A stretch of 16,697 nucleotides of DNA from VXNE01 sp964518405 (GTDB taxonomy: Bacteria; Pseudomonadota; Gammaproteobacteria; Pseudomonadales; Azotimanducaceae), in NCBI GenBank assembly GCA_964518405.1, contig CAZFGB010000089.1, positions 1 to 16,697 of the forward strand, read 5' to 3'. The notes beneath the pieces are model-generated. The model saw nothing but the letters and a program-made list of their open reading frames with translations, was not told where the DNA came from and made no database searches. Numbering within the stretch: the stretch's first letter is position 1; each line of letters opens with the position of its first letter. Shown piece after piece: positions 1 to 7,542 of this stretch. The position numbers and the translations under genes are program-made.

Positions 1-133
1 GTAGCTGCGAGGGATTTTTGGTTCCTGGCGAGGCGCGACGACGCCGTGTGGCAGGCACCACACAAGGAGGAGCAACAAAGTCCAGGGGGCAAAAAGACCC
101 GCAGATACCCGCAGATTTGGGCTTGACGGAGCA
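1..133. other. Short intergenic stretch at left edge
   Basis: No gene is seen here. It lies downstream of the minus-strand receptor that ends at 134. It contains a perfect inverted repeat (GTGTGG at 46-51, CCACAC at 58-63) with no following T-run on either strand, so it is not a convincing intrinsic terminator. A short direct repeat (cccgcagat, 98-106 and 108-116) lies just after the receptor stop on the minus strand. Confidence 0.4.
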
Positions 134-2319
134 CTAGAACCGAACCCGCACCCCCGCCTCGATGGTGCGACCGGGTTCCGGGACGAGATCCTTCACCAGG
201 GATGTGTGCTTGCGCTGCTCGTCGTCGGTCAGGTTCTTGCCCTGCAGATACACGCTGAACACCATGTCGCCCGCTTCCGCGTCCCATCCGACATACGCCC
301 GCAGATCGTTGTAGCCATCGGTTTCGAACTCGAGTTCCGCTGCTTCCTCCTGGCTGAAGACGCGCATGAAGTCGACGTGAACGGAGATCGGCCCGTTCTC
401 GAGCGCCACGCCGAGGCCCGCGCGGGCCGGAGGGATGCGTGGAAGATTGTCGTTGCCCCGCAGGTCGACGCTCGCCGATACCGTGTCGAACATGCCGTGG
501 ACTTCGAGCTGCCCACCCTGCCAGCTGGACACCTCGACCGAAGCCTCGAGGTCCAGTCCTGCGAACGTCGCGTCCGCCTGCCTGAACTGCCTGACGACGA
601 GACCTTCCCTGTACTCGCCCGTCGGTGACTGAAAGATGAAATCGGGCGAACGCCGTGCGGTAGACCATTCCGAGCGCCGACCAGCCTTCTCCCCTTCGAC
701 GCAAGGTCGCGGAGAGGTTGAGGGATCTTTCCTCCCCAAGGCTGGCATCGCCCACCTCGAAACTCCGGGTTCCGAAGTGCGGGCCGTTGGAGTACAGCTC
801 TTCTCCCACCGGAGCGCGGCTGGAGTAGTCCGCAAGCACCGTTCCCGTCCAGTCGTCGTCCAGTGGAACGATCACGCCAAGGGAGGCGCTGACACCGCTG
901 AACGTGCTGTTGGCGCCGGTAACGGGATCATGTTCCACGCGATCGAAGCGAACGCCCGACTCCAGTTGATAACCCGGGAAGGATCGCTCGCCTACCCAGA
1001 ATATGCCGATATTCCTGGTGTCCACCGGCGGCACGAAGGCTTCTTCACCGACAACGGAAAAGCTCCGGTCACCGGTCTGTACGCCAGCCACGCCTTCCCA
1101 TCCCGCCACGGCTTCGTGGGACGCCTCCGCGCGCGCTTCCCAGGCATCGTTCTCGAACGCGGAGCCCACCTCTCCGGACGGTTCCAGTTCGTCATGGGCG
1201 TAATCGTTGACGCCGAACCGCAGGTTCAGGCTGGCGATACCCGGGAACGGGTCGGCGAACGCCGCTTCGAAATCCACCCTGGTCTGGTCCAGGTCGCCCA
1301 TCGCGTCGCCCTCTTCGCCGTGATCCTCTTCCTCGTGATCCTCCTCGTCTTCCGCGTGATGCTCTTCTTCATCCTCACCGTGATGTTCTTCTTCGTCCTC
1401 GTCGTGGCCGTGCGCTTCGTCCCCGTGCGCGTGTCCGGGTATCCCGTATTCGACGGCAAGCTTGCTCACGGAGACGCCGACAAGGAAACTCTCGCCAACC
1501 ACGGAAAATCCGGCGGATCCGCCCTGCACCTCGAAGCCGCTGGCGGGCAGTACACCGAAGATCTCCTCCTCTTCGTCTTCGTGATGTTCTTCCTCCTCAT
1601 CCTCGTGGTGCCCCTCTTCCTCTTCTTCGTGTTCGTCCTCCTCCTCCTCGCTCGCGCGCTGTCGCGCGGACTCCGCGAAGCCCGGAATCTCGTAGTCGTG
1701 AGCCTTTCGGGAGAACCCGTCCAGATGCCAGCCGAGCATCCCGGCACCCCCATCCAGGCGGAACGAACCATTCCTTCCCTCGCCGTTGTCTGCCGCCTTG
1801 AGGTCGAACCTGCCGCTGACTCCCGTGAACGCGTTATGCGGTATCCGTCCCGTGTGCACGTCGACCACTCCGCCGATCGCGCCCGAGCCGTACAGCAACG
1901 TGCTGGAGCCCTTGAAGATCTCCACCTGGTTCGCGATGAACGGGTCGATGGTCACCGCGTGCTCGGCGCTGGTGACGGAGACGTCCAGCGTATCGATGCG
2001 GTCTTCCATGATTCGAACGCGCGCGCCGTCGAGTCCATGGATCACCGGCCGGCCGAGGACAGCCCCGAAAGAGGCGTTGTGGATTCCCGGCTGATTGCCG
2101 ACCGTAGCGCCTATGTTGTCAGCCGCCTTGCGGTCCAGTTCCTCTCCTGCCAACACGTCGGCGGCCTGGGCGAGGCCTTCTGCCGACAGCGGGTGCCCCA
2201 AAACGATGATCTCCTCGATCGCCCCCGACTCTTCTTCCTCCCCGGGAGCTTCCCCGGCCAAACGCGGCCGTCCCAAGCCAAGACACCATAGCCAACAAAA
2301 ACAACGACTTGATTCCCAT
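134..2319 (-). pseudogene. ZnuD-like TonB-dependent receptor with two single-base frameshifts
   Basis: Outer-membrane receptor importing a metal or metal complex with TonB energy; zinc is the best guess from likeness to ZnuD of Neisseria. Start ATG at 2317-2319 follows GGGAGAGG. The opening residues (MGIKSLFLLAMVSWLGTAAF) form a signal peptide, but the reading frame shifts by one base near 2254-2258. The plug follows (EEIIVLGHPL; later FKGSSTLLYGSGAIGGVVDV), then the barrel. Two tracts almost wholly of Glu, Asp and His lie at about residues 224-252 (plus 1563-1649) and 296-336 (plus 1320-1434). A second extra base at 644-646 shifts the frame again; from there the protein matches its paralogue at 15764 and ends in IEAGVRVRF. 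Removing the two bases gives exactly 728 codons. Without correction, translation from the start stops after about 65 residues. The gene is either a decayed copy or carries two sequencing errors. The family call is firm; functionality is not. Confidence 0.88.
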
Positions 2320-2330
2320 AGACCTCTCCC
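2320..2330 (-). promoter_or_regulatory. Ribosome binding site fixing the receptor start
   Basis: On the minus strand GGGAGAGG lies about five bases before the ATG at 2319. The same GGGAGAG core precedes the ATG at 5358 of the DUF5916 gene, supporting both start choices. Confidence 0.7.
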
Positions 2331-2347
2331 AAATGCATGAACACGCA

Positions 2348-2372
2348 CACGATGCGAGATTACGCATCCGTG
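2348..2372 (-). other. Hairpin in the receptor 5' region
   Basis: GATGCG (2351-2356) and CGCATC (2363-2368) form a perfect 6-bp stem with a 6-base loop. CAC (2348-2350) and GTG (2370-2372) extend it past a one-base bulge. It lies about 30 bases upstream of the receptor start and has no T-run, so it is more likely a leader structure than a terminator. No function can be assigned. Confidence 0.4.
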
Positions 2373-2408
2373 GGGTCCTCGACGTGGCCGCAATGCTAAC
2401 AGTTCGGG

Positions 2409-2424
2409 TGTATGCGCTAAAACA
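2409..2424. promoter_or_regulatory. Possible Zur/Fur-type operator (weak)
   Basis: TGT, ten bases, ACA (plus strand TGTATGCGCTAAAACA) forms an imperfect dyad about 90 bp upstream of the receptor start. It loosely resembles Zur boxes (TGTTAT/ATAACA halves) and would suit a ZnuD-like gene. The match is partial and no clear -10/-35 pair was found beside it. Confidence 0.2.
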
Positions 2425-2443
2425 TTCGCCGAACAGGGAACAA

Positions 2444-2914
2444 TCAAGGCCAACGCGTTTTTGATCGCCGGGCGGCGAAGGCGACGATATTGTCGCCCGA
2501 AATGACTTCTCGCCGAGGATAGATCGCGACCTCCCAAGTCAGTACAGCCGCTTTCGCGCGGCTGAAACCGCGCAGTCCGATCGCATCCCGCGCCTTGAAC
2601 AAGGCAAACGCGATATGCGCGGCGCCATCCTCCGACCATAGCAATCCGAGATGCGGTTCGGCTTCGAGCTTCGCGGTCCCGTCGACGCCCAGTCCCCCGC
2701 CGCGCACGGACACGGTATAGGTGCCGACCTCGTCGGCAACGACCCACACGGTCAGATCGAGAGCGGTGCCGTCCTGGGACTCCACGCGCCCTTCGATCAG
2801 CTTTCCCGCAGCTTCTTCCCGCAACTGGAAGTCGACGTCAATGCCGCATCCCAGCGTTTCTCCTATCGGACGATAGGAACCCCTTCCAATCCAATAACCG
2901 GGCTCGAGAATCAC
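2444..2914 (-). CDS. Hypothetical protein, 156 aa, coupled to DUF5916 gene
   Basis: I do not recognise this protein. It starts at GTG (2912-2914), whose bases overlap the TGA stop of the upstream DUF5916 gene (GTGA, 4 nt), so the two are almost certainly co-transcribed and translationally coupled. It has no signal peptide or membrane segment. It opens with GYWIGRGSYRPIG and contains alternating short hydrophobic stretches with many glycines (ALDLTVWVVADEVGTYTVSV, LGLLWSEDGAAHIAFALF), a pattern that suggests a mostly beta, lipocalin-like or small barrel fold. That fold is a guess from composition only. It ends with a basic tail (AARRSKTRWP). The frameshifted receptor starts 124 bp downstream on the same strand, so it may belong to the same transcription unit. 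Confidence 0.72.
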   Translation of the reverse strand: MILEPGYWIGRGSYRPIGETLGCGIDVDFQLREEAAGKLIEGRVESQDGTALDLTVWVVADEVGTYTVSVRGGGLGVDGTAKLEAEPHLGLLWSEDGAAHIAFALFKARDAIGLRGFSRAKAAVLTWEVAIYPRREVISGDNIVAFAARRSKTRWP

Positions 2915-5358
2915 GTGCCCAGGCGATACCTCAGCTTCAGCACAAGCTGTTCAGCGACCGGATTGTCGAACGCCTCTGTCAACATCGAGCCGAAGTCCTG
3001 ATCCACGTTCGCCGGTAGATCTGCTTGCTTCGTATAGACGAGGAACAGGTCCGACATGGGGGCAATCTCCCAGCGATATCGGATCTGAAAACTCAGTTCC
3101 GAGATGGAGAAGTCCTCGCTGCTCGGGTCGATATCGGGGTCGCTGGGAACGAGGTCACGCGAGGGTGCCAAGTCGTAGAAGCGTGCGTCGCCGGCACGAA
3201 CCGCGGCCCATTGCAGCGCCATTCGGAACTGCTGCTTGCCGGTGATGAAGTAGTCCAGGCTGAGTTTCGGCGACCACTCGTCAGCCCCGAACAGAGCGAA
3301 CCGCTTCTCTTCCCGGTGCAGGACCCAGCCGTCGCGCTCAACGTAGTCGACGCCGAACTCCATGGCCATCCTGTCCGCGGGCCGCCAGACAATCTCGCCG
3401 CCGTAGCCGCGGCGGGCGCCGCCGAGATCCTCCTGGCCCCATTGGGTCTGTAGGCGATAGCTGACGGACTGCGTCTTGTCGGATTCGTAGCGCAGCCCCA
3501 GCGCCCAGGCTTCCTCGACCCGGTAGCTGCCGTTGCCGAAGCTGTTGCGATCCTCGAATCGGGCGGGAAACCACATGGCATTCACCCGCATGCTCGAAAG
3601 GTTGGCCAAGCGAATGTCCTGGGACAGTCCCGCGCTGCCGAGCACGCGTTCGCCAGCTCCGTTGAATCCCTGACTCCAGGCGACGTCGGTGCGCGATTCG
3701 CTCGCCCAGGCGAGGTTCGAACGGGAGAGGCGCGCCAGATACTGATATCGGGTCACATCGTTGCGCCTCAGGTATCCGAGATCGTTGATCGCGAGATTGC
3801 CGTCGTAGCGGTCCATCGCCAACGTGTGCGTCATCCCGCGAGCCGGTGCGAACTTGATGTCAAGCAGGCCGCCAAAGCCGTCTTCCGCGCCCGGCACAGA
3901 GGAAGTGATGACCTCGCCGTCGACTTCCCACCGGCCGGTGGCCGTCAGCGCGTGCCCATCCACGGCATGCACGACCGCATCGCCGTCCGGACGCTGGGCG
4001 ACGGTCGACATCCACCCCAGGGCACGCGAGTGCGCATCGCCACCTTCCCACAGCGCGCGGGCGACGCCATAGTTCCTTCCGCGCTGCCGCAATTGCACTT
4101 GCTCTCCCTCCGACGAGATTCCCTGGAACAGGGCTTCATCTTCGCCGGCAAGCAGGAATCCAAAGCGCAGACCTTTGCGTTGGCCCGTCGCCTTGACGGC
4201 GCCGAGGAGTTCCGTGGGCCGAGCGAGGTCTTCCGACGACACCGTCACTCCATCGGGCACATCCGGGCGCGATGGCCGACCCCCGATCCGACGCGTATGC
4301 AGCAGCACCGTTGGCGGCGGCGCAGGCCCCCGGCTGAAGGCGTGACGCGTCCCGGTGCGGAAGACCTCCTGGCCTTCCTGGAAGAAGAGGCGCTTCTCGG
4401 GGAAGAACGTTTCGAAAGCGGTCAGATTCACGATGACATCGTCCGCTTCAACGTCGCCAAAGTCCGGATTGGCGGTCGCCGTCACCTGCAGGTTGGTGGA
4501 TGGGCGCCAGAATAGATCGATGCCGGCGTCGGCGACAACGTCGCCGTGGAGATTATCCAACAGCGAAGACACATAGGGGTAGACGCTGTACTGCTGGCGC
4601 AGATCGACGCCGTTCAACACCACTTCCTGAAAATCCGACAGGAACTTCGGCGTCGAGGAGGCAAGCGCGGGCCAGGACCACTGTTCGTTCAGGTGCGCGA
4701 CGCGACGTCTGGCCAGGATACCCATGGTGCGGTCTCCAGCTGACTTCGGCATGCTGACGAGAGACCAGGGAATATGGAACTCGGCGATCCACCCCGTCGG
4801 GGTGCGGGATGTCGCCCCATGCCATGCGCCGTCCCAATTCATGCTGAATTGCCGCTCCGGCATGATCGTGCCGTCGCCCATGCTGCCGCCGAGACCGAGC
4901 TGAAACCAGAACCCGTAACGGCCTTCTCCGGAAGTGTCCAGAAAGAACATGAAGGAGTCACGGGTATCCCATTGGTCGCGGCTGCTCAATCGCTCGACCA
5001 GCGTCTCCGGCGCCTGTTCCATGTACACCGACAGGTAGAAGCCCTTCGAGGTATAGAAGAATTTCATCTCGGTCGCGAATTCCGGCCGCGCCATGGTGTC
5101 CGGCGACACGACCCTGAAGTCCCCGTAGCCGGGCAGCGTGCCCCAGACGGCGTCGTCCAGTTTGCCGTCGACGACGACCTGCACATCGTCTCCCGTCCGC
5201 ACCGGGGCGATAGGCGGCACATGGCCGACATCGAGGAATGCGATATCGGGAGTAGGGGAAACGGACTCGGAACCGCGGGACGATGCATCGCCCCAAGTCG
5301 CTGTCGACACGGCCGCATACGCTGTCGCCAGCAAGGCCCATTGAACGGCCGCGCGCAT
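2911..5358 (-). CDS. DUF5916 protein with CBM9-like domain, exported
   Basis: Exported protein of 815 aa, probably anchored in or associated with the outer membrane. I chose the ATG at 5356-5358 because GGGAGAG sits just upstream and the next residues (MRAAVQWALLATAYAAVSTA) make a signal peptide; an in-frame start at 5418 would add 20 basic residues with no ribosome site. About residues 61-250 form a CBM9-like carbohydrate-binding domain (VDGKLDDAVW, then GFYLSVYMEQ, FMFFLDTSG). DUF5916 follows with its hallmark near 297-330 (NPDFGDVEADDVIVNLTAFE, FFPEKRLFFQEG). The C-terminal half has alternating aromatic strands typical of an outer-membrane barrel and ends with KLRYRLGT. Many relatives are labelled hydrolase without biochemical proof, so I assign no activity. 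It is first in a unit with the 156-aa protein and probably the receptor. Confidence 0.92.
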   Translation of the reverse strand: MRAAVQWALLATAYAAVSTATWGDASSRGSESVSPTPDIAFLDVGHVPPIAPVRTGDDVQVVVDGKLDDAVWGTLPGYGDFRVVSPDTMARPEFATEMKFFYTSKGFYLSVYMEQAPETLVERLSSRDQWDTRDSFMFFLDTSGEGRYGFWFQLGLGGSMGDGTIMPERQFSMNWDGAWHGATSRTPTGWIAEFHIPWSLVSMPKSAGDRTMGILARRRVAHLNEQWSWPALASSTPKFLSDFQEVVLNGVDLRQQYSVYPYVSSLLDNLHGDVVADAGIDLFWRPSTNLQVTATANPDFGDVEADDVIVNLTAFETFFPEKRLFFQEGQEVFRTGTRHAFSRGPAPPPTVLLHTRRIGGRPSRPDVPDGVTVSSEDLARPTELLGAVKATGQRKGLRFGFLLAGEDEALFQGISSEGEQVQLRQRGRNYGVARALWEGGDAHSRALGWMSTVAQRPDGDAVVHAVDGHALTATGRWEVDGEVITSSVPGAEDGFGGLLDIKFAPARGMTHTLAMDRYDGNLAINDLGYLRRNDVTRYQYLARLSRSNLAWASESRTDVAWSQGFNGAGERVLGSAGLSQDIRLANLSSMRVNAMWFPARFEDRNSFGNGSYRVEEAWALGLRYESDKTQSVSYRLQTQWGQEDLGGARRGYGGEIVWRPADRMAMEFGVDYVERDGWVLHREEKRFALFGADEWSPKLSLDYFITGKQQFRMALQWAAVRAGDARFYDLAPSRDLVPSDPDIDPSSEDFSISELSFQIRYRWEIAPMSDLFLVYTKQADLPANVDQDFGSMLTEAFDNPVAEQLVLKLRYRLGT

Positions 5359-5416
5359 GAACTCTCCCGGAAAACGGCGCATTCTACGCGCCCGAATACG
5401 AAAATTCAAATTTCTC

Positions 5417-5438
5417 AATCGGTTACGAATCGGTTACG
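5417..5438. repeat. Perfect tandem 11-bp repeat upstream of the DUF5916 gene
   Basis: AATCGGTTACG occurs twice in direct succession (5417-5427 and 5428-5438), 59-80 bp upstream of the start at 5358. One helical turn of spacing places both copies on the same DNA face, as expected for a direct-repeat operator. An AT-rich stretch (5400-5416) lies between it and the gene and may hold the promoter, though no good -10/-35 pair stands out. Confidence 0.6.
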
Positions 5439-5521
5439 CGCGGGCACCAGGTTTTCCCACCCGCGACGAGACGATCCTCTGGCCACTCCGCGAAGCGCGC
5501 ATGCCTGCCACCCTACGGCCA

Positions 5522-5539
5522 AATCGCGATCACGCGATT
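5522..5539 (-). terminator. Possible terminator hairpin after vapC
   Basis: AATCGCG (5522-5528) and CGCGATT (5533-5539) form a perfect 7-bp stem with a 4-base loop, about 55 bp after the vapC stop. On the minus strand it is followed only by a short TTTGG, so termination would be weak. Next to it is the perfect palindrome CCTGTACAGG (5540-5549). Either could be a protein-binding site instead. Confidence 0.35.
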
Positions 5540-5592
5540 CCTGTACAGGCATGGGGCGAGGATATCGGAAGTCGAAGATCCTGTTCGAGTCG

Positions 5593-6027
5593 CTAAACGA
5601 AAGGGTCGCGAATCCTCAAGCCAGGAAAGAGCTGGAAGTCGCGATCCTTCGACAGCAGCTCGTCCACACCGTGAGCGAGGCAAAGGGCTGCAATTCGCGC
5701 GTCGTGGACTACCGGACCACGAACTCGAGGCTGATCGATGACCGGTTGCAGGCTGCGGAGAAAGCCATTCGGCTCCGATAGGAGACGCAAGGTCGGAGCG
5801 CCGAACCAGGCGCGGATCTGTTCCGCCGCCGCCGAGGGCGGAGTCGCGGCGCCTCGCCAGATTCTCGGATTCGTAACTACGCTGAAGAACTCGTAGATGC
5901 ACGGCCATGGAATCGACCATGCGGTATTGCCCCGGGCAAGATCACGCACGAGCGTTCTCGCCTGGCCGTGGAAGCGAGACTCGCGCCGGTGCGCGTATAC
6001 AAGGATGTTCGTGTCGAGAGCGATCAC
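5593..6027 (-). CDS. vapC: VapC-family PIN-domain toxin
   Basis: Ribonuclease toxin of a type II toxin-antitoxin pair, 144 aa, about the usual VapC length. The PIN fold is clear: the first acidic residue in ALDTNILVYAHR, a conserved Glu in CIYEFFSVV, the third acidic site in VVHDARIAALCLAHG, and the final Asp residues in LLSKDRDFQLFPGL. These acidic residues bind Mg2+ or Mn2+ for RNA cleavage in the family; typical targets are tRNA or rRNA, and this protein's target is unknown. The chosen GTG start (6025-6027) overlaps the antitoxin stop by 4 nt (GTGA) and places the first Asp at residue 5, as in other VapCs. An in-frame ATG at 6069 would add 14 residues inside the antitoxin gene and is less likely. 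All catalytic positions are present, so the toxin is probably active. Confidence 0.93.
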   Translation of the reverse strand: MIALDTNILVYAHRRESRFHGQARTLVRDLARGNTAWSIPWPCIYEFFSVVTNPRIWRGAATPPSAAAEQIRAWFGAPTLRLLSEPNGFLRSLQPVIDQPRVRGPVVHDARIAALCLAHGVDELLSKDRDFQLFPGLRIRDPFV

Positions 6028-6269
6028 CTGGCAGGCCCGCCGTAGATTTCGTCCCTGAGATCCTGCCAAGAAAGGAGTTCGAGCGGATCATCCCCCTCCG
6101 GATCGCCAAAGCTGCAATCCGGCAGTTCGTAACTCGCTGCCTGCTCTTCGGCCGCGAGCGCGGCCCGCAATCCGTCCTCGACGATCGCGCGGAGCGGCTT
6201 GCCGCTTTCTTTTGCCAACTGCTTCGCGCGGGCAAAGAGCTCGTCCTTTATTTCCAACGTTGTTTTCAT
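6024..6269 (-). CDS. vapB: VapB-family antitoxin
   Basis: Antitoxin of 81 aa that should bind and block VapC and repress the operon. The N-terminus (MKTTLEIKDELFARAKQLAK) looks like a ribbon-helix-helix DNA-binding domain: a short beta strand, then helices continuing through SGKPLRAIVEDGLRAALAAEEQ. The acidic C-terminal half (CSFGDPEGDDPLELLSWQDL, then RDEIYG) is typical of the toxin-wrapping tail. I chose the ATG at 6267-6269 because the ribbon begins there; an upstream in-frame start at 6311 lies inside the operator palindrome and before the expected transcription start. No strong ribosome site is visible, which may mean a very short leader. The stop codon overlaps the toxin start. Confidence 0.92.
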   Translation of the reverse strand: MKTTLEIKDELFARAKQLAKESGKPLRAIVEDGLRAALAAEEQAASYELPDCSFGDPEGDDPLELLSWQDLRDEIYGGPAR

Positions 6270-6293
6270 ATGGAGCAATACTAGCCATATCTT

Positions 6294-6316
6294 AGTATAT
6301 GGGCAACCCATATACT
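6294..6316. promoter_or_regulatory. VapBC operator: perfect inverted repeat
   Basis: Arms AGTATATGGG (6294-6303) and CCCATATACT (6307-6316) are perfectly complementary around a 3-bp centre. The repeat lies 25 bp upstream of vapB and covers the likely -10 and spacer. That is where VapBC complexes bind to repress their own operon. Confidence 0.8.
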
Positions 6317-6324
6317 GCTTGCAA
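6294..6324 (-). promoter_or_regulatory. Candidate vapBC promoter
   Basis: On the minus strand a -35-like TTGCAA (6319-6324) and a good -10 TATACT (6294-6299) are 19 bp apart. Transcription would begin near 6287, leaving a leader of about 18 nt before the vapB ATG. The -10 is inside the operator. Confidence 0.5.
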
Positions 6325-6357
6325 AGAGATTGCTGAATACTGTCCGGCGCGATCTCC

Positions 6358-7476
6358 CTAACCTGCCAGGAGTATCAGCACCCCCGCCGCCACGGTCGAG
6401 CCGATCACGCCCGCGACGTTCGGCCCCATCGCGTGCATCAGCAACAGGTTGCCGGGATTCGCCTCCTGACCGACGCGGCTGACGACGCGGGCCGCCATCG
6501 GCACGGCGGAAACACCGGCAGCGCCGATGAGCGGATTGATGGGTCGCTTGAACACGAGGTTCATGCCCTTCGCCATGAGCACGCCGCTCGCGGTGCCGAT
6601 GGCGAATGCGGCGACTCCGAGCAGGAGCACCCCCAGCGTTGCCGCGGTCAGAAACAGGTCGGCGCCCAGCCTGGAACCGATGGCGAGTCCGAGGAAAATC
6701 GTCACCGTATTGATCAGCGCGTTGCGCGCCGTGTCGGTGAGGCGGTCCACCACGCCGCATTCGCGCATGAGATTGCCGAAGCAGAACATGCCGAGCAGCG
6801 GCGCCGCCGTCGGCAGCACCAGCGCGACGACGATCAACAACACCAGCGGAAAAAGAATGCGCTCGCGCCTCGAGACTTCACGCAGTTGCGTCATTTCGAT
6901 GCGCCGATCCTGGGCGGTGGTCAACAAACGCATGATGGGAGGCTGGATGAGGGGCACCAACGCCATGTACGAATAGGCGGCGACCGCGATGGCGCCCATG
7001 AGATGCGGCGCAAGCTGCTCCGCGACATAGATGGCCGTTGGACCGTCCGCGCCGCCGATGATCGAGATCGCCGCCGCCTCCCGGAGGCTGAAATCCATGA
7101 CGCCGAGCTGGGTCAGACCCACAGCGCCGAGCAACGTCCCGAAGATGCCGAACTGAGCCGCCGCGCCCAGGAAAAGCGTTCTCGGATTGGCCAGCAGGGG
7201 GCCGAAATCCGTGAGCGCGCCGATCCCCATGAATACCAGCAGCGGGAAGACGGCCGTATCGACGCCCACTACGTAGATCAAGTGCAGGAGACCGTCGCCG
7301 GTCGCGATCTCGGCGCCGGGGATGTTGGCCAGGATGCCGCCGAAGCCGATCGGCACGAGCAGGAGCGGTTCGAACCTGCGCGCGATGGCGAGGTACAGCA
7401 ACAGCAAACCAATGCCGATCATGAAGCATTGACCGAACGAAATCTGGTACAGGCCCGACGCCTGCACGATTTCCAT
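6358..7476 (-). CDS. oadB: Oxaloacetate decarboxylase beta subunit (Na+ pump)
   Basis: Membrane subunit, about 372 aa, that decarboxylates the carboxybiotin carried by OadA and uses the energy to export Na+. It is hydrophobic throughout, with multiple membrane segments (for example MIGIGLLLLYLAIARRFEPL near the N-terminus). Family signatures are intact: NIPGAEI, GVDTAVFPLLVFMGIGALTD, the re-entrant-loop motif GGADGPTAIYV with its essential Asp at about residue 144, and the C-terminal conserved block MHAMGPNVAGVIGS that carries Na+-site residues in studied OadB proteins. I prefer the ATG at 7474-7476; a GTG at 7488 in the same frame would add four residues, and neither has a clear ribosome site. 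The gene follows oadA by about 65 bp on the same strand and is last in the operon. Methylmalonyl- and glutaconyl-CoA decarboxylase beta subunits are close relatives, but the neighbouring OadA points to oxaloacetate. Confidence 0.96.
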   Translation of the reverse strand: MEIVQASGLYQISFGQCFMIGIGLLLLYLAIARRFEPLLLVPIGFGGILANIPGAEIATGDGLLHLIYVVGVDTAVFPLLVFMGIGALTDFGPLLANPRTLFLGAAAQFGIFGTLLGAVGLTQLGVMDFSLREAAAISIIGGADGPTAIYVAEQLAPHLMGAIAVAAYSYMALVPLIQPPIMRLLTTAQDRRIEMTQLREVSRRERILFPLVLLIVVALVLPTAAPLLGMFCFGNLMRECGVVDRLTDTARNALINTVTIFLGLAIGSRLGADLFLTAATLGVLLLGVAAFAIGTASGVLMAKGMNLVFKRPINPLIGAAGVSAVPMAARVVSRVGQEANPGNLLLMHAMGPNVAGVIGSTVAAGVLILLAG

Positions 7477-7542
7477 GAACTGCGTCACGGCCGGGCCGGA
7501 CGCATCGCCGCGCGACCGGCGGGCGCGGTGCGGTATTGCGGC

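Noticed and set aside
636..2291. 551-codon plus-strand frame with apparent membrane segments (FFLLILVV-type runs)
   Set aside because: It is in exact codon register opposite the receptor. The hydrophobic runs are the antisense of the Glu/Asp/His tracts (gag/gaa/cac read as ctc/ttc/gtg).
5540..5549. CCTGTACAGG as a LexA box
   Set aside because: The CTGT and ACAG halves lack the eight-base spacing of gammaproteobacterial LexA sites, and no SOS gene is adjacent.
4774..5781. 335-codon plus-strand frame
   Set aside because: It is antisense to the 5' part of the DUF5916 gene and to vapC, with no recognisable domain and a composition typical of a shadow frame.
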